From a bacterium (GTDB lineage Bacteria; Myxococcota_A; Bradymonadia; UBA7976; UBA1532), in contig JAUHXL010000020.1 in the NCBI GenBank assembly GCA_030426945.1, positions 1 to 35,065 on the forward strand: DNA of 35,065 nucleotides, given 5' to 3'. A model generated the notes under the pieces. That model was given only the letters and a program-made list of their open reading frames with translations. It made no database searches and had not been told where the DNA came from. A program made the translations under genes and the position numbers. Positions 28,901-34,681 of this stretch are shown here, one piece after another. Positions within the stretch are counted from its first letter, which is position 1. Every line of letters starts with the position of its first letter.

Positions 28901-31364
28901 GGCCCTCGAGGCGCTCGACCGGCGCTACACGACGGCCGAGAACTGGCAGGCGCTGATCGAGGTGCTGCGGCGCCGCATCGACGTGGGCGGCGACGACGAC
29001 GGCTACGATCTGCGGTTCCGGCTCGGCTACCTGCTCGAGGTGGTCGAGGGGGACGTGGCGTCGGCCATCGACCTGTACCGCTCGATCCTCTGGGAGAAGC
29101 CGGATCACACCTTCAGCCGAGAGGCCATGGAGCGGCTGGCGGTCCACGTCGAGCATCGGCGCGCGATCGCCGAGGTGCTCGACCCGATCTACCGGGACGC
29201 CGCCCAGTGGGACAAGCTGGCGATCCTGACCGAGATGCGCATCGAGCTGAACGAGGATCCGCGGGAGCGCGCGCTGCTGTGGACCCAGTCGGCCCACCTG
29301 CGCGAGCAGGAGCTGAACGACTCGGACGCCGCGCTGATGTGCATGCTGCGCGCGCTGGACGAGACGCCGACCGACGAAGAGGTGCGCGGGGAGCTGGTGC
29401 GCATCGCCACCGAGCGCGGCGCCTGGGCGCAGCTGGCCGACGCCTTCGCGGCGAACCTGGACCGGGTCGAGGATCTCGATCTGCGGCTCGACGACAACCT
29501 GCGCATCGCCGATTGGTGCCGCGGGCGGCTGCGGGATCCGGGGCGGGCTGCGCAGCACTACCTGGCGGCGCTCGAGATCGATCCGGGCAACGAGCGGGCG
29601 CTCGACGCGCTCGACTCGCTCTACGAGCAGGCCGAGGACTGGGCCTCGCTGGCCGACATCCAGCGGCGCAAGGCCGACGCGCTCTTCGATCTCGACGAGA
29701 AGCGGGCCCGGCTGCACCGGCTGGCCGAGCTGAGCGCCGACAAGCTGGCCGACGCGGCGGGCGCGGTGGCGGCGTACGAGGAGATCCTCGACATCGACGA
29801 GACCGACGCGAAGGCGCTGCAGGCGCTGGAGCGGCTGCACGAGCGGGCCGAGGACTGGCCGGCGCTGGTCGGGGTGCTCGAGCGGCGGGCCGAGACGATC
29901 TACGACGGCGAGGCGTTGGCGCGCATCCACCGTCGGCTGGGCGAGCTGGCGCGGGATCGACTGGACGACGCGGCCCGCGCGGCCGAGGCCTTCGAGCGCG
30001 TGCTGGATCTCGAGCCCGACGCGCTCGACGCGACCGAGGCGCTGATCACCCTGTACGGGCAGCTGGCGAACTGGGCCGCGATGCAGGAGGTGCTGGTCAA
30101 GAAGCTGGCGGCCGTGGGCGACGATGATCGGGCGCGGCGGGCGGTGCTGTTCGCGTTGGGTGACAACGCGGAGACGGAGCTGGATCGACGGGACAACGCG
30201 ATCGAGTACTTCCGCCAGATCCTGGCCGCCCAGCCGGCGGATCGCGAGGCGCTCGACCGGTTGGTTCAGCTGTACGAGAGCACCGAGCGCTGGTTCGACC
30301 TGGTGCAGGTGCTGCGGGACCACCTCGAGGCCGTCGGCGACGCGATCGAGCCGGCCACACGGGTGCGCCTGCTGGTGCGCATCGCGGGCGTGGCCGAGGA
30401 GCACCTGCTCGACGCCGATCTGGCCATCGAGACCCTCGACGAGGTGCTCGAGGCGGATCCCGACCACGCGGGCGCGCTGAACGTGCAGGCGAAGCTGTAC
30501 CAGCGGTCGGGTGAGTGGGAGAAGGCGGCGGCGTTGCTGGAGCGGGCGATCGAGCACGCGGACGACGGGCCCGACCGCGCGGTGGCGTGGCGCAACCTCG
30601 GGTTGCTGTACCTGCGGCAGCTCGACCGCCCTGCGGACGCGCGCCGGGCGCTCGAGGCCGCCGTGTCCGACAGCGGCGACGCGCAGGCGCTCGAGGCCCT
30701 GCTCGAGATGGCGCGCGAGGCGGGGGACGACGCGACGGTGGCGAACCTGCTCGAGCGGCGGCTCGACCAGGCCACGGGCGACGAGCGGGTCGCGCTGCTG
30801 TCGGAGATCGCGACGCTGCGGGGCCGGGCGGGGGACGCGGTCGGCGCGGTCGTCGCGCTCGAGGAGGCCCATCGCATCGCGCCGGAGGACCTCGCCGTCG
30901 CCGACGCCCTGCTCGAGGCCTACTTCGACGCCGGGCGGCACGACGAGGCGGAGCCGGTTCTGCAGACCATCATCGAGCGGTTGAAGGCCAACCGTCGGTT
31001 CAAGGACCTCTTCACCTACAACTTCCGCATGGGCTGCGTGGCCGAGCAGCGCGGCGACGACGACGCCGCGCTCGACTACTTCACCCAGTGCTTCGAGTTC
31101 GACGCGACCTTCGTGCCCAACCTCGTCCGCCTCGGGCGACTGCACTTCCGTCGCGAGGACTGGGACAAGGCGTTGAAGACCTTCCAGACGGTGCTGCTGC
31201 ACCAGATGAAGCTGGATCGCGAGGGTCGGGTGGACGTCTTCTATCACCTCGGCCGGGTGCGTCACGCGCTGGGGGACGAGCGCAAGGCGAAGGACATGTT
31301 CAACCGTGCCCTGGCGCTGGACGCCGATCACGGGCCCAGCCGCGCGGCGCTCGACGCGCTCTGA
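19923..31364 (+). CDS. Giant tetratricopeptide-repeat protein (3,813 residues)
   Basis: One uninterrupted frame encodes a very acidic, soluble protein with no signal peptide and no membrane helix, so it should be cytoplasmic. Nearly all of it is about 50 consecutive units of about 72 residues, each a double TPR-like helical repeat of the form A-I-x-x-Y-R-R-V-L-x-x-x-P-x-x-x-x-A-L-x-A-L-x-x-L-Y-x-x-x-x-x-W-x-x-L. Every fourth or fifth unit is longer (85-98 residues) and contains a hinge motif (A/V)-x-x-(I/V)-L-(E/D)-P-x-Y; clear cases lie near residues 1154, 1468, 2161, 2473, 2850 and 3083, with a variant (L-V-P-L-Y) near 1850. TPR arrays bind proteins, so a scaffold is likely, but no partner or enzyme domain is visible. 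I start at the ATG at 19923; a TTG three codons earlier is the only upstream alternative. psd follows 16 bases downstream and is probably co-transcribed. Confidence 0.95.
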   Translation: MDKDLESYRSQLASNPDDAEALARLEAALLKAGDWDGLVALTAERVDGLDPAEAADAWERLVLDLVEHGETLEDLSSASRLALVVGRVYDVRLDRTDEAMLSFQRAFQLDQANVEALEAARASYEVRGNWELVLQLYTLQAQATEHPEAQAEVLLAMADVCLNRLDRPTDAVVCVRQALQLVPEHPGAAPYAELLSSAERDVLARVEGKVRAAEATRDPRQRSALLVEAAELVFQVTPHDPRTETLLQQVLEADPRNEAARTLYEQFLEANARWADLVEYLVGRAEATARKGDRQAIYQRLALVAQSAMGDPAQAVKWHREVLKLNPVEHDSLNYCVDYYSEREQWLDLVEVYEAALRTRHRGGNESAMLVQIAMILWKKVEDLDAAENYFKRIKLNDPRNGLMLQFYSEFYQARSDWKRLLGVLASRQNNETSVDAKIGIGLEMAKVAEHELGNLEKAIDIWKSILKLQGEHVVARDNLRRLFHSTGKWNALLEFLKEDLKLAADDAVDEQVGIYEQMIAIYRDQLNLPVMVINTYNQILQVDPTNAEALDALQQKYEASARWNDLIGILKRRVDAAQARGDEDEVVALDRQIAQLWLEKFSNPNQAIEYLEGILELRPADDQAISQLIEIYRHRKDWRALYGIYRRQLELLTGDARLDRMVEMARIAAKRLDEKEEAIDLWRQVIEARPGQAKGWDALETLYQKTERWDDLAHLYRDRIAGLEPDARVEQLKKLGAVYAERLDDEARAADAWRDVLALQPGELHAETYLRELYLRRADWDALTALYGDKGDWEGLVRLLGGVAADAPDVATRVELLRRMAQVCLVELDNESAGVECWERILDEDADNLEAARTLGPYYARTEQWDRLVAVFEVILRDDPEDPVVVMTDLARVHEQHRGDVALAYGWNAQALHRAPEREGLLEEARRTAGASGQYTELAELLESMVEEVDSVEVEVRLRRVLAEICAEELGRNEDAALHYERVRALDGDSDAVLAALESLYQKLGAWEQLRAIYDRQLDRADEPTDQARILVDIGRLHETVLDDATEAQAVYARLRDLEPTNLDALRGLQRLAERAEDTRALADYVAAELALVDAPADIASLRFRLGQLAERQGELEEALEAFAEVLSLDPEHIGAVKALENFLDGALGARAAEILEPYMRAHEEWSSLRRVLELQVEGSDDPDFRAARLREVAGLRERALSDPRGAFDTWRRLLVEARGDATVRAEIERLAAELAAWEEVAALYGRFAIGGDLADEDAALSALYSRRLAALLEDRLARFADARATLEALLVEQGDDLATLEAVDRLTSRLEDWRGLVEVCERRLPLLDGADARVETLFRVGDLWEEVLDEPENAVDVYRRVLGEQPANERALAALERIFRNVGRWRDLADLLEERLADADGEARIPLAFQLGQVLETKLDAPDEAVERYADVLAQAADHEPAIDALETLLMDDADEARVLRHRICEVLEPIYAARDDWQSGVHLLQVRLTDARTDAERVDLHARIARTYEDRAADPVAAFASYGAAFAEDFGNADVLAQLERLAETLGSWPELAAVLRRGLDDPERAAALDPALRRAMTARVAALYEERVGDLHEAIAFNRRMVEEDEADAEALASLDRLYGRVDDVEALAEVLERRIDLTLDAPAQAALCFRLGALLEERLDQPERAITVYRRVRIDIAPDDLRAHQALERLYAAAADWEALVEVVLDHAELTEDDAGTIALLFRAARTYEDALDNPEAAVDVYRRVLAIDEAHRDALAQLDRLFGLLARPIDLLDVLEQERALARDDAERNAFEYRIGCLQRDALGELSRAVLAFQAVLARDPMHAEARGALEGLLEAPEVRLEAARILVPLYEDDGAWQRLRDTLHGTLEDLDDPTEQVETLERIATIEEAYLDDQAGAFASLAEAYRRGEAKAALEPELERLADPLGNLAELADLFAEVIPLAPERAVDLHVKVANLAEHRLDDAERAIGELREVLLLEPESRAALDGLERLYERTGDAESLVEVLDRKAEPAEDVDARKALFRRMAGIQEDVLGDAAAAIDTWRRVLAEDEADLTALDALERLLGQTERWGEQASLFEHRLGIASSGAARADIEYRLAQVCEVRLADGQRALDLYRAALAEVPNHPGTREALAGLFAEPARAEAAGIDRLQVARILEPLYRADGDDAALVTVLDVRQAALLDDPVERCALLNEVAERREGALDDPEGAFDTRAQVLALMPEDADNRASLHRMAERTGRWDELALRLDEAAAGALDPDLKVALLSSLGRVHETRRHDDAAARDTYREVLDIEPGNRAATEALVELFSRTAAWEELVQLYLDQAEASLEPEEQKALYFKVCQLLEDVIDDVDRAIATYRKVLEIEPDNAQAFQALERFFVQQGRWVDLAELLRDEIQYAEAADQRADLRHRLAEVLEAQLDDLHGAVEAWRTTLTDDAPDHAASLEALERLLIELDDDEAAQRLQVAGILEPIYADAARWDDWVMVMEVALTYQDDRWQRLDILTRIARTQEEKLAAPEAAFAAYSRAFVFDYGNPELQAELDRLAAQLGLWQGLVETYLTGIEGFQDLDAAVEILAKVARTFDARLSDADRAIECYRRVLAIDETNAEALNALERILAAESRHQDLVTVLSRKADLARDVMEKKELLYRICEIWEEVLDRPDQAIDTYRRIFEEDPEDQNAVEALIRLYERTAQWELLVEVLQEKLDAANDDEERKAILYRIARTYEEQLKDPDETILTYRSVLESDPTDRRALEALDRLYSREGRWGELIDLLEGERDAFEGEDTARADAIELRIADVLEHQLHQVEQAIERYGEILKRQPGNADARRALERLLGDESHRLTAGRVLEPYYEAQDEPEALARVYELQLLDLDDPSERIDLLKRLAELRYAVLKHPRSAFESYARAFQEETTDPDVLQALHDLADELTLHDRLADLYRDRVAQTLDTEIARDLHRRLARIYDGKLDDHRAAVESWQAVLNTDNYDPEALEALDRRYTTAENWQALIEVLRRRIDVGGDDDGYDLRFRLGYLLEVVEGDVASAIDLYRSILWEKPDHTFSREAMERLAVHVEHRRAIAEVLDPIYRDAAQWDKLAILTEMRIELNEDPRERALLWTQSAHLREQELNDSDAALMCMLRALDETPTDEEVRGELVRIATERGAWAQLADAFAANLDRVEDLDLRLDDNLRIADWCRGRLRDPGRAAQHYLAALEIDPGNERALDALDSLYEQAEDWASLADIQRRKADALFDLDEKRARLHRLAELSADKLADAAGAVAAYEEILDIDETDAKALQALERLHERAEDWPALVGVLERRAETIYDGEALARIHRRLGELARDRLDDAARAAEAFERVLDLEPDALDATEALITLYGQLANWAAMQEVLVKKLAAVGDDDRARRAVLFALGDNAETELDRRDNAIEYFRQILAAQPADREALDRLVQLYESTERWFDLVQVLRDHLEAVGDAIEPATRVRLLVRIAGVAEEHLLDADLAIETLDEVLEADPDHAGALNVQAKLYQRSGEWEKAAALLERAIEHADDGPDRAVAWRNLGLLYLRQLDRPADARRALEAAVSDSGDAQALEALLEMAREAGDDATVANLLERRLDQATGDERVALLSEIATLRGRAGDAVGAVVALEEAHRIAPEDLAVADALLEAYFDAGRHDEAEPVLQTIIERLKANRRFKDLFTYNFRMGCVAEQRGDDDAALDYFTQCFEFDATFVPNLVRLGRLHFRREDWDKALKTFQTVLLHQMKLDREGRVDVFYHLGRVRHALGDERKAKDMFNRALALDADHGPSRAALDAL
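20208..31361 (+). repeat. Array of about 50 TPR-type units of about 216 bp
   Basis: The repeat is seen at protein level: units of about 72 residues aligned on A-I-x-x-Y-x-x-V-L and on a W-x-x-L about 36 residues later. The DNA copies have diverged, so this is an old array and not a recent tandem expansion. The last three units (from about 30800) and the first three are the most divergent. Confidence 0.8.
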
Positions 31365-31380
31365 GAGGACTGGAGTCTCC

Positions 31381-32229
31381 GTGAAGGACGCGCTGTTGCT
31401 GGGCACCCTCGGGGTGGTGCCCAAGAACCTGCTCAGCCGCGCCGTGGGCGCGGCGGCCCACGCGCCGCTGCCCGCGCCGGTGCGGCGCGCCAGCGTGTGG
31501 GCGTTCGCCCGCGCCTACGGGATCGACGTCGCCGAGGCGGAGATGCCCTTGTCGGCCTACCCGACGGTGGGGGCGTTCTTCACGCGGCGCCTGCGCGCCG
31601 GCGCGCGGACCGTCGACCGGCGCCCGGGCCGGGCCGTCAGCCCGGCCGACGGGCGCGTGCTCAACGCCGGCCGCATTCAGCATGGCGAGCTGCTGCAGGC
31701 CAAGGGCCGCCGCTTCACGGTGGCGGAGCTGCTGCGCAACCGGCACGAGGCGGATCGCTTCGTCGGGGGTAGCTGGCTGACGGTCTACCTGAGCCCGCGC
31801 GACTACCACCGCGTGCACCACCCGAGTGAGGGGCAGGTGCGGGCGGCGCGCTATATTCCCGGCCACCTGTGGCCGGTGAACCGAGCCGCCGTCGACAACA
31901 TCGAGGATCTGTTCTGCGTGAACGAGCGGGTGGTGACGTACGTGCACGGGCCGCTCGGCGAGGTGTGTACGGTGATGGTGGGGGCCACGTCGGTGGGCCA
32001 CATCACGATGGCGTACGATCCCGCCCTGCAGACCAACCGCGGCCTGGTCGGGGGGCTGCGCGACTATGATCCGCCGCGCCGGGTCGCCCGGGGTGACGAG
32101 CTGGGCACGTTCCATCTCGGCTCGACGGCGATCGTGCTGTTCGCCAACCCGGCGGTCGAGCTCGAGAAGCTCGAGGCCGGTGAGGTGGTGCGCATGGGGC
32201 AGCCCGTGGCGCGACTGACCGGGAAGTAG
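31381..32229 (+). CDS. psd: Phosphatidylserine decarboxylase proenzyme
   Basis: A 282-residue inner-membrane-associated enzyme that converts phosphatidylserine to phosphatidylethanolamine. It is made as a proenzyme cleaved at L-G-S248-T, where Ser248 becomes the pyruvoyl group of the small alpha chain. The catalytic Asp (S-P-A-D-G) and His (H-R-V-H-H-P) of the self-cleavage triad are present, together with G-A-F-F-T-R. Length and spacing fit the bacterial type I enzyme. The GTG at 31381 has GGAG five bases upstream; an in-frame ATG at 31306 lies inside the preceding gene and is unlikely. It follows the giant TPR gene by 16 bases. pssA is not in the window. Confidence 0.96.
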   Translation: MKDALLLGTLGVVPKNLLSRAVGAAAHAPLPAPVRRASVWAFARAYGIDVAEAEMPLSAYPTVGAFFTRRLRAGARTVDRRPGRAVSPADGRVLNAGRIQHGELLQAKGRRFTVAELLRNRHEADRFVGGSWLTVYLSPRDYHRVHHPSEGQVRAARYIPGHLWPVNRAAVDNIEDLFCVNERVVTYVHGPLGEVCTVMVGATSVGHITMAYDPALQTNRGLVGGLRDYDPPRRVARGDELGTFHLGSTAIVLFANPAVELEKLEAGEVVRMGQPVARLTGK

Positions 32230-32455
32230 GTTCGGCCGACGCGGCGCGCCACGCGTGTCGTGGGGTGTCTTCGCTGCGCCGGCGACAGGCGTTCGGGCGC
32301 TCCCCGGCAGAATCCGGACCGAGCGGATGCCGGGCTGGGGGCGGGGGCCAAGGCGGCGGATCGCAGGGCTCCTCGACGGATCGCCAGCGCTTCGCGGTGC
32401 CGGCGTCGGCGCGCAGGACGCCGCACCGCGGCACGTCGGATCGTGTGGGGACGGT

Positions 32456-32480
32456 CTCGGAGGGGGTTCACCCCTCCGAG
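32456..32480. other. Perfect ten-base-pair hairpin, no T tract
   Basis: CTCGGAGGGG (32456-32465) pairs without mismatch with CCCCTCCGAG (32471-32480) over the loop GTTCA. It lies about 230 bases after the psd stop, too far for a usual terminator, and is not followed by T residues on either strand. Role unknown. Confidence 0.6.
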
Positions 32481-32531
32481 GTCGAGCCGGGTGCGTCCAC
32501 CGGCGGCGAGGTCGAGACGGGAGGCCGCAGG

Positions 32532-32546
32532 AATATCGGAGATATT
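32532..32546. promoter_or_regulatory. AT-rich dyad, possible operator
   Basis: AATATC (32532-32537) and GATATT (32541-32546) form an inverted repeat with a three-base centre, in an otherwise very GC-rich spacer and about 80 bases ahead of the predicted promoter at 32622. Confidence 0.35.
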
Positions 32547-32621
32547 TCAGGTGCCGACCACCGAAGAGATCGCCGACAGAGGGCGTGTCGGGCGACGTGC
32601 CGAAGGTTTTCGAACACCCTC

Positions 32622-32651
32622 TTAGAGGGCAGCGGCGGCCCGTGCTAGCAT
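32622..32651 (+). promoter_or_regulatory. Probable promoter of the methyltransferase gene
   Basis: TTAGAG (32622-32627) is followed after 18 bases by TAGCAT (32646-32651), within GTGCTAGCAT. The same GTGCTA core is found at the clpX promoter. The start codon is 31 bases downstream. Confidence 0.45.
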
Positions 32652-32681
32652 CGGGGCCGCGGCGGGCAGAGGTAGGGGGAC

Positions 32682-34034
32682 TTGGCCCACAACGACGACA
32701 ACGCCGAGCGCGCGGCCGAGACCGCCGGCGCCACCGACGCGCAGGACGACGACTTGGAGCGTAGCCGCATCTTCTCGCTCGGCGAAGGCGGGGGCGCGCC
32801 GCTGGCGGCGGTGTTCAAGACCCGCAAGCCGGGGGGACGCCGCCGGCGCCGCAGTGAGGCGCCGACCGGCGCGGCGACGCCGGAGGCGGACCGTGCGGGG
32901 GCCGATCCCGGCGAGGCCGACGGGGACGGGCCGTACGACATCGTGCTGACCGACGCCTTCCGCGTCGAAGAGGGCGTCGCGCCCGCCGCTGAGCGCGGCT
33001 CGCCCGCAGCGGCGCCGCCTGCAGCACCCACCCCCCCGGCGCCAGGGTCGCCCACGCCGCCGCCCGCTGCGCGCGCGCCGTCGCCGCCGCCCGGGGCGGT
33101 ACCGCCCCCGCCGCCGGAGCCGACGCCCCCCCCGCCGGCGACCGAGCCGGTCCTCGAGCCGCAGCAGAAGGGCCCGCCGCCCACGCTGCCCGAGCTGGTG
33201 CCCCCCGACGCCGATCCGGTCTGGGCGCGCGACGCGCTGCTCAGCCTGGCCGGCGACTACCTCAAGCAGCACCGTACGCCGACCGAGCGTTCCTGGTTCG
33301 CCGAGGTCTTCCGGGCGGAGTACCTGAAGGCTCACCCGGTGCGCGGCGACGCCACGACGCGGGCCGAGGTCGACTTCATCGAGGCCCGGCTGAGCACCAC
33401 CCAAGGCGCACGGCTCCTCGACGTGGCCTGCGGCTATGGTCGCCACAGCCTGGAGTTGGCGCGGCGCGGCCACGAGATGGTCGGGTTGGACCTCAGCCTC
33501 GACATGCTCAAGCGCGCCCTCGCCACCGCTCAGGAAGAGGGCCTGGCGGTGAAGTTCGTGCACGGCGACATGCGCGACCTGAACTTCGACCAGGTGTTCG
33601 ACGGCGTGCTCAGCTTCGACACCAGCTTCGGCTTCTTCTCCGATGCCGAGAACATCGCCGTCCTGCGTTCTCTGCACCGGGCGCTGAAGCGGGGCGGCCG
33701 GCTCGTGATCGACGTCCTCAATCGCGACCACGCGATCCAGTCCATCCCCAACCGCAACTGGTGGGAGGGGGACGGCTGCCTCGTTCAGGAGGACATCGAG
33801 TACGACCACGTTCAGAGCCGCCTGCGCATCAAGCGGTTCCTGGTGTACGCGGACGGCACCCAGCGTGATTACGACATCTCGCTCCGGCTGTTCGGACCCC
33901 ACGAGTTGGCGCGGGCGCTGGAGCTCGTGGGCTTCGAGATCGTCGACATCTCGGGCTCGGTGCACAGCGCGGGCGCCTTCTTCGGCGCCTTCAGCCCCCG
34001 CGTGGTGATCACCGCGCGGCGGCGCAACGACTGA
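32682..34034 (+). CDS. SAM-dependent class I methyltransferase with disordered N-terminal region
   Basis: A 450-residue protein. Residues 1-175 are low-complexity: acidic at first, with an Arg cluster near 53-57 and a Pro/Ala-rich tract at about 105-170. Residues about 180-445 are a complete Rossmann-type methyltransferase with motif I L-D-V-A-C-G-Y-G-R-H (about 246-255), the acidic G-L-D-L-S after it, H-G-D-M-R-D and a L-K-x-G-G-R-L-V-I-D motif. The substrate is unknown; relatives include small-molecule and tRNA-linked enzymes. The TTG at 32682 is the only early start: an in-frame TAG lies three codons upstream and the next ATG or GTG is far downstream. The AGAGG about nine bases before it would be the ribosome-binding site. 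Confidence 0.85.
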   Translation: MAHNDDNAERAAETAGATDAQDDDLERSRIFSLGEGGGAPLAAVFKTRKPGGRRRRRSEAPTGAATPEADRAGADPGEADGDGPYDIVLTDAFRVEEGVAPAAERGSPAAAPPAAPTPPAPGSPTPPPAARAPSPPPGAVPPPPPEPTPPPPATEPVLEPQQKGPPPTLPELVPPDADPVWARDALLSLAGDYLKQHRTPTERSWFAEVFRAEYLKAHPVRGDATTRAEVDFIEARLSTTQGARLLDVACGYGRHSLELARRGHEMVGLDLSLDMLKRALATAQEEGLAVKFVHGDMRDLNFDQVFDGVLSFDTSFGFFSDAENIAVLRSLHRALKRGGRLVIDVLNRDHAIQSIPNRNWWEGDGCLVQEDIEYDHVQSRLRIKRFLVYADGTQRDYDISLRLFGPHELARALELVGFEIVDISGSVHSAGAFFGAFSPRVVITARRRND

Positions 34035-34050
34035 GGCTCAGGGGCAGGCA

Positions 34051-34073
34051 GCCGCGCCCCGGCGGGGCGCGGC
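34051..34073. terminator. Ten-pair GC hairpin between convergent genes
   Basis: GCCGCGCCCC (34051-34060) pairs perfectly with GGGGCGCGGC (34064-34073) over a three-base loop in the 67-base gap between the methyltransferase and lipoprotein genes. It lacks a T tract but is placed as a bidirectional terminator. Confidence 0.5.
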
Positions 34074-34101
34074 CTCGAGGGCGGCGGCTCGGCGGCTCCG
34101 T

Positions 34102-34635
34102 TCAGCGACGACGCTTCTTGTCGTCCTCCTCCGGGGGCAGCTCCAGGCCCTGGATGCTCTCGTAGACCAGCAGGCCGGTCGACAGGACGAACCCCTCGTC
34201 GCTCTTGCGGTCGAAGGTGCCGGTGACGACGTACTGCTCGCCCACGGTGAGCGCGTCGCGGACGCGATCATCGATGCCGACCAGCAGCAGCTTCTTGTCG
34301 CCGCCCGCCGGGGTGTCGGCCAACCACGCGTGGGGGCGCTCGCAGCGCTTGGCGTCCTCGGGGCACTCGTACTTCTCGACGAGGTAGCCCCGCGCGACCA
34401 GCTTCTGGCCGAAGTACTTCTCCCGGCGCGCGACCAGGCCGTCGACGCGCATCGTGCCGTCCGGGTGCGTCTCGGGTGGGATGGTGCCCTCGAGCTTGAT
34501 GAGGGGGGGCAGATCCACTCGGGCCGGGGGGCCGGCGTTCTGCGGCTTCTGCTCGACCTCGGGCGTCTCGGCCTTCGGCGGGGTGCAGGCCGCGAAGGCT
34601 GCGGCGAGTCCGACCATCAACGACAGCGTGCGCAT
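34102..34635 (-). CDS. Small lipoprotein with OB-fold-like region
   Basis: A 177-residue lipoprotein. The signal peptide ends F14-A-A-C17, followed by a Pro/Glu-rich spacer to about residue 45. The mature domain has strands such as K-L-V-A-R-G-Y-L-V, L-L-L-V-G-I-D and Q-Y-V-V-T-G-T-F that resemble an OB fold of the kind found in periplasmic binding lipoproteins, with two Cys (in E-C-P and R-C-E) close enough for a disulfide. The C-terminus is a charged K-K-R-R-R tail. The ATG at 34635 has GAGGAA about nine bases upstream. Function unknown; the OB-fold reading is tentative. Confidence 0.8.
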   Translation of the reverse strand: MRTLSLMVGLAAAFAACTPPKAETPEVEQKPQNAGPPARVDLPPLIKLEGTIPPETHPDGTMRVDGLVARREKYFGQKLVARGYLVEKYECPEDAKRCERPHAWLADTPAGGDKKLLLVGIDDRVRDALTVGEQYVVTGTFDRKSDEGFVLSTGLLVYESIQGLELPPEEDDKKRRR

Positions 34636-34681
34636 GGCTCTTTGTTCCTCGAACGTTGATCCGGGCGGGCCGGCAGCAGGA

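Larger units (their letters stand above)
32230..32681. other. Gene-free spacer of 452 bases with dyads
   Basis: No frame here has coding character. It holds a ten-pair perfect hairpin (32456-32480), a short AT-rich dyad (32532-32546), a repeated GAGGTCGAG at 32478 and 32508, and a probable promoter (32622-32651) for the downstream methyltransferase gene. Confidence 0.6.

Noticed and set aside
32457-32479. Hairpin around GGTTCA as the T arm of a tRNA
   Set aside because: The loop is five bases, not seven, and no acceptor, D or anticodon arm lies nearby.
32255-32764. Plus-strand frame in the spacer before the methyltransferase gene
   Set aside because: Arg/Gly-rich composition, no ribosome-binding site, and it runs across the predicted promoter and the first codons of the next gene in another frame.
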